NCBI GenBank assembly: GCA_030598355.1
Contig: JAUVQD010000091.1
Coordinates: 1-6,264, forward strand
Direction: 5' to 3'
Length of the DNA stretch: 6,264 nt
Source of the DNA: Actinomycetes bacterium
GTDB lineage: Bacteria > Actinomycetota > Aquicultoria > CAJVYJ01 > JAUVQD01
Part shown: in pieces, positions 5,152 through 6,264 of the stretch
Layout of the letters: each line of letters starts with the position of its first letter
How positions within the stretch are numbered: position 1 is the first letter of the stretch
The notes under the pieces: model-generated
Told to the model about the DNA's origin: nothing
The model's database searches: none
What the model saw: the letters and a program-made list of their open reading frames with translations, nothing else
Position numbers and translations under genes: made by a program

Positions 5152-6264
5152 TTAGAGTTTCTCTCTGAGAATTTCGTTTACTTTACCGGGATTTGCCTGG
5201 CCCTTAGATAGCCTCATGATCTGCCCCACTAAAAACCCTAGAGCCTGTTTTTTGCCAGATCGGTATTGCTCAACCGCTTTTTGATTCTCGCCTATCACCT
5301 GATCTACCAAAACAGATAGCTCATCGTCCCCGCTAATCTGTTTCAAGCCCCGATCATCAACAATTTCGGGCGCTGTTTTCCCTGTCTCATACATCTCCGA
5401 AAAAACCTCTTTGGCCATCTTGCCGCTTATTGAACCATCTTCCACCAAGGTCAATAGTTGCGCCAATCGCGCCGGGGATATCGGTGACTCTGCCATCTCT
5501 TTATTATCAGCGTTCAAATGGGCCGACAATTCACCCATTATCCAATTGACGGCCATTTTAGCGTCTCCAAAACTTTCCATAACTTGCTCGAAATAGTCGC
5601 CATGAGCCTTAGACTGTGTCAAGAACCTGGAATCATATTCGGACACATTAAAGACGGATATCAGTCGGCTTTGGCGAGCATCGGGCAACTCCGGCAAACT
5701 CTCTTCCTGTTTCTTAACCCATTCTCTGCTGAGCTTTAAGGGAACCAAGTCGGGATCGGCAAAATATCGATAGTCATGAGCTTCCTCTTTTGAACGCAAT
5801 GATGTTGTAATATTGCGCGCCGCGTCCCAGTGTCGCGTTTCCTGCTTGACCGCTTCCCCGTCTTGAATGAGTTCGAGTTGTCGGACTGTCTCATAATCAA
5901 GGGCTCTGACAAGGCCTCTAAATGAATTCATATTTTTCACTTCCGTTTTGACGCCAAGTTCCGGACTATTTTCCGGCCTTAATGAAACATTGGCATCACA
6001 ACGCAGCGAGCCTTCCTCCATATTACAATCTGAAACTCCCAGATGAAGCAAGATGCTACGCAATTTCTGTAAAAAAGCGCGGGCCTCGCCAGACGATCTA
6101 ATGTCTGGTTCAGAGACAATCTCAGCCAGGGGAGTACCTGCTCTATTGAAATCAACAAGCGAGTACTCAGCCTCTGCTATTCGGCCACCCTCGCCGATGT
6201 GAATAAGCTTTCCTGTATCCTCTTCCAGGTGAACCCTGGTAATCCTGATATCGGTCTTATTGTC
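5152..6264 (-). CDS. gatB: Aspartyl/glutamyl-tRNA(Asn/Gln) amidotransferase subunit B, 5'-truncated by window edge
   Basis: The last 370 residues of GatB; the frame is open to the right edge, so roughly 100-115 N-terminal residues are missing (family length about 475-490). GatB is the tRNA-binding and kinase subunit of GatCAB, which activates Glu-tRNA(Gln) and/or Asp-tRNA(Asn) with ATP and amidates it with ammonia passed from GatA. Visible family blocks, numbered from the edge, are [35 protein letters not shown] (about 36-55), [17 protein letters not shown] (about 82-98), [11 protein letters not shown] and [14 protein letters not shown]. The C-terminal helical and YqeY-like tail follows ([31 protein letters not shown]; ending [13 protein letters not shown]). 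A TTG at 6063 inside the frame is not the start, because conserved GatB sequence continues through it. Whether gatC and gatA lie upstream cannot be seen. The enzyme is cytoplasmic. Confidence 0.97.
   Translation of the reverse strand, partial: DNKTDIRITRVHLEEDTGKLIHIGEGGRIAEAEYSLVDFNRAGTPLAEIVSEPDIRSSGEARAFLQKLRSILLHLGVSDCNMEEGSLRCDANVSLRPENSPELGVKTEVKNMNSFRGLVRALDYETVRQLELIQDGEAVKQETRHWDAARNITTSLRSKEEAHDYRYFADPDLVPLKLSREWVKKQEESLPELPDARQSRLISVFNVSEYDSRFLTQSKAHGDYFEQVMESFGDAKMAVNWIMGELSAHLNADNKEMAESPISPARLAQLLTLVEDGSISGKMAKEVFSEMYETGKTAPEIVDDRGLKQISGDDELSVLVDQVIGENQKAVEQYRSGKKQALGFLVGQIMRLSKGQANPGKVNEILREKL

Noticed and set aside
5086..5154. Rho-independent terminator after gatB
   Set aside because: The 7-bp inverted repeats here are far apart, AT-rich and not followed by a U-run; they fit an operator better.
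5152..6063. A 303-aa protein starting at TTG 6063
   Set aside because: Conserved GatB sequence continues in frame to the right edge, so this is an internal codon of a longer gene.

Overview
This 6.3-kb bacterial window (GC in the mid-40s % by eye) holds six protein genes, all on the minus strand, plus one tandem-repeat intergenic region. From right to left, in transcription order, they are: the C-terminal three quarters of gatB; a 203-bp promoter/leader region; a tightly packed four-gene operon (NifV-type acyl-CoA:2-oxoacid Claisen synthase, LeuC/homoaconitase-type large subunit, LeuD/homoaconitase-type small subunit, isocitrate/homoisocitrate-type dehydrogenase); a 124-bp tandem repeat; and the 5' part of a membrane-anchored GAF-domain sensor that runs off the left edge.

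The four-gene operon is in exact reaction order. Its genes overlap or nearly touch (1 bp, 4-bp gap, 4 bp), so they very likely form one transcript and one pathway: condensation with acetyl-CoA, isomerisation through an unsaturated intermediate, then oxidative decarboxylation to a 2-oxoacid lengthened by one carbon. The family would allow leucine, homocitrate (lysine or chain elongation) or citrate chemistry. Residues in the dehydrogenase (S-x-N-x-x-L-R loop) and the small subunit (an LRT loop arginine) point to tricarboxylate substrates, not isopropylmalate. The synthase has no leucine-feedback domain. The two best readings are (a) a Re-citrate synthase / LeuCD-type aconitase / isocitrate dehydrogenase route making 2-oxoglutarate, as known in some anaerobes, and (b) a homocitrate-to-2-oxoadipate route. 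Sequence alone does not settle this.

The region ahead of the operon carries a good promoter-like pair (TTGCCC-17-TAAAAT) straddled by three copies of the hexamer AGGTTG/CAACCT, and a leader that can fold into a stem-loop just before the first gene. Left of the operon lie two 124-bp units, 93% identical and each with two perfect short hairpins, with partial copies at both ends and an inverted partial copy that runs into the end of the dehydrogenase gene.

The host cannot be named from this window. GatCAB indicates an organism that makes Gln-tRNA and/or Asn-tRNA by transamidation, and the operon type suits an anaerobic or deep-branching bacterium (for example a Chloroflexota-like or uncultured actinobacterial lineage), but that is inference. 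No tRNA, rRNA, CRISPR or transposase gene was seen.
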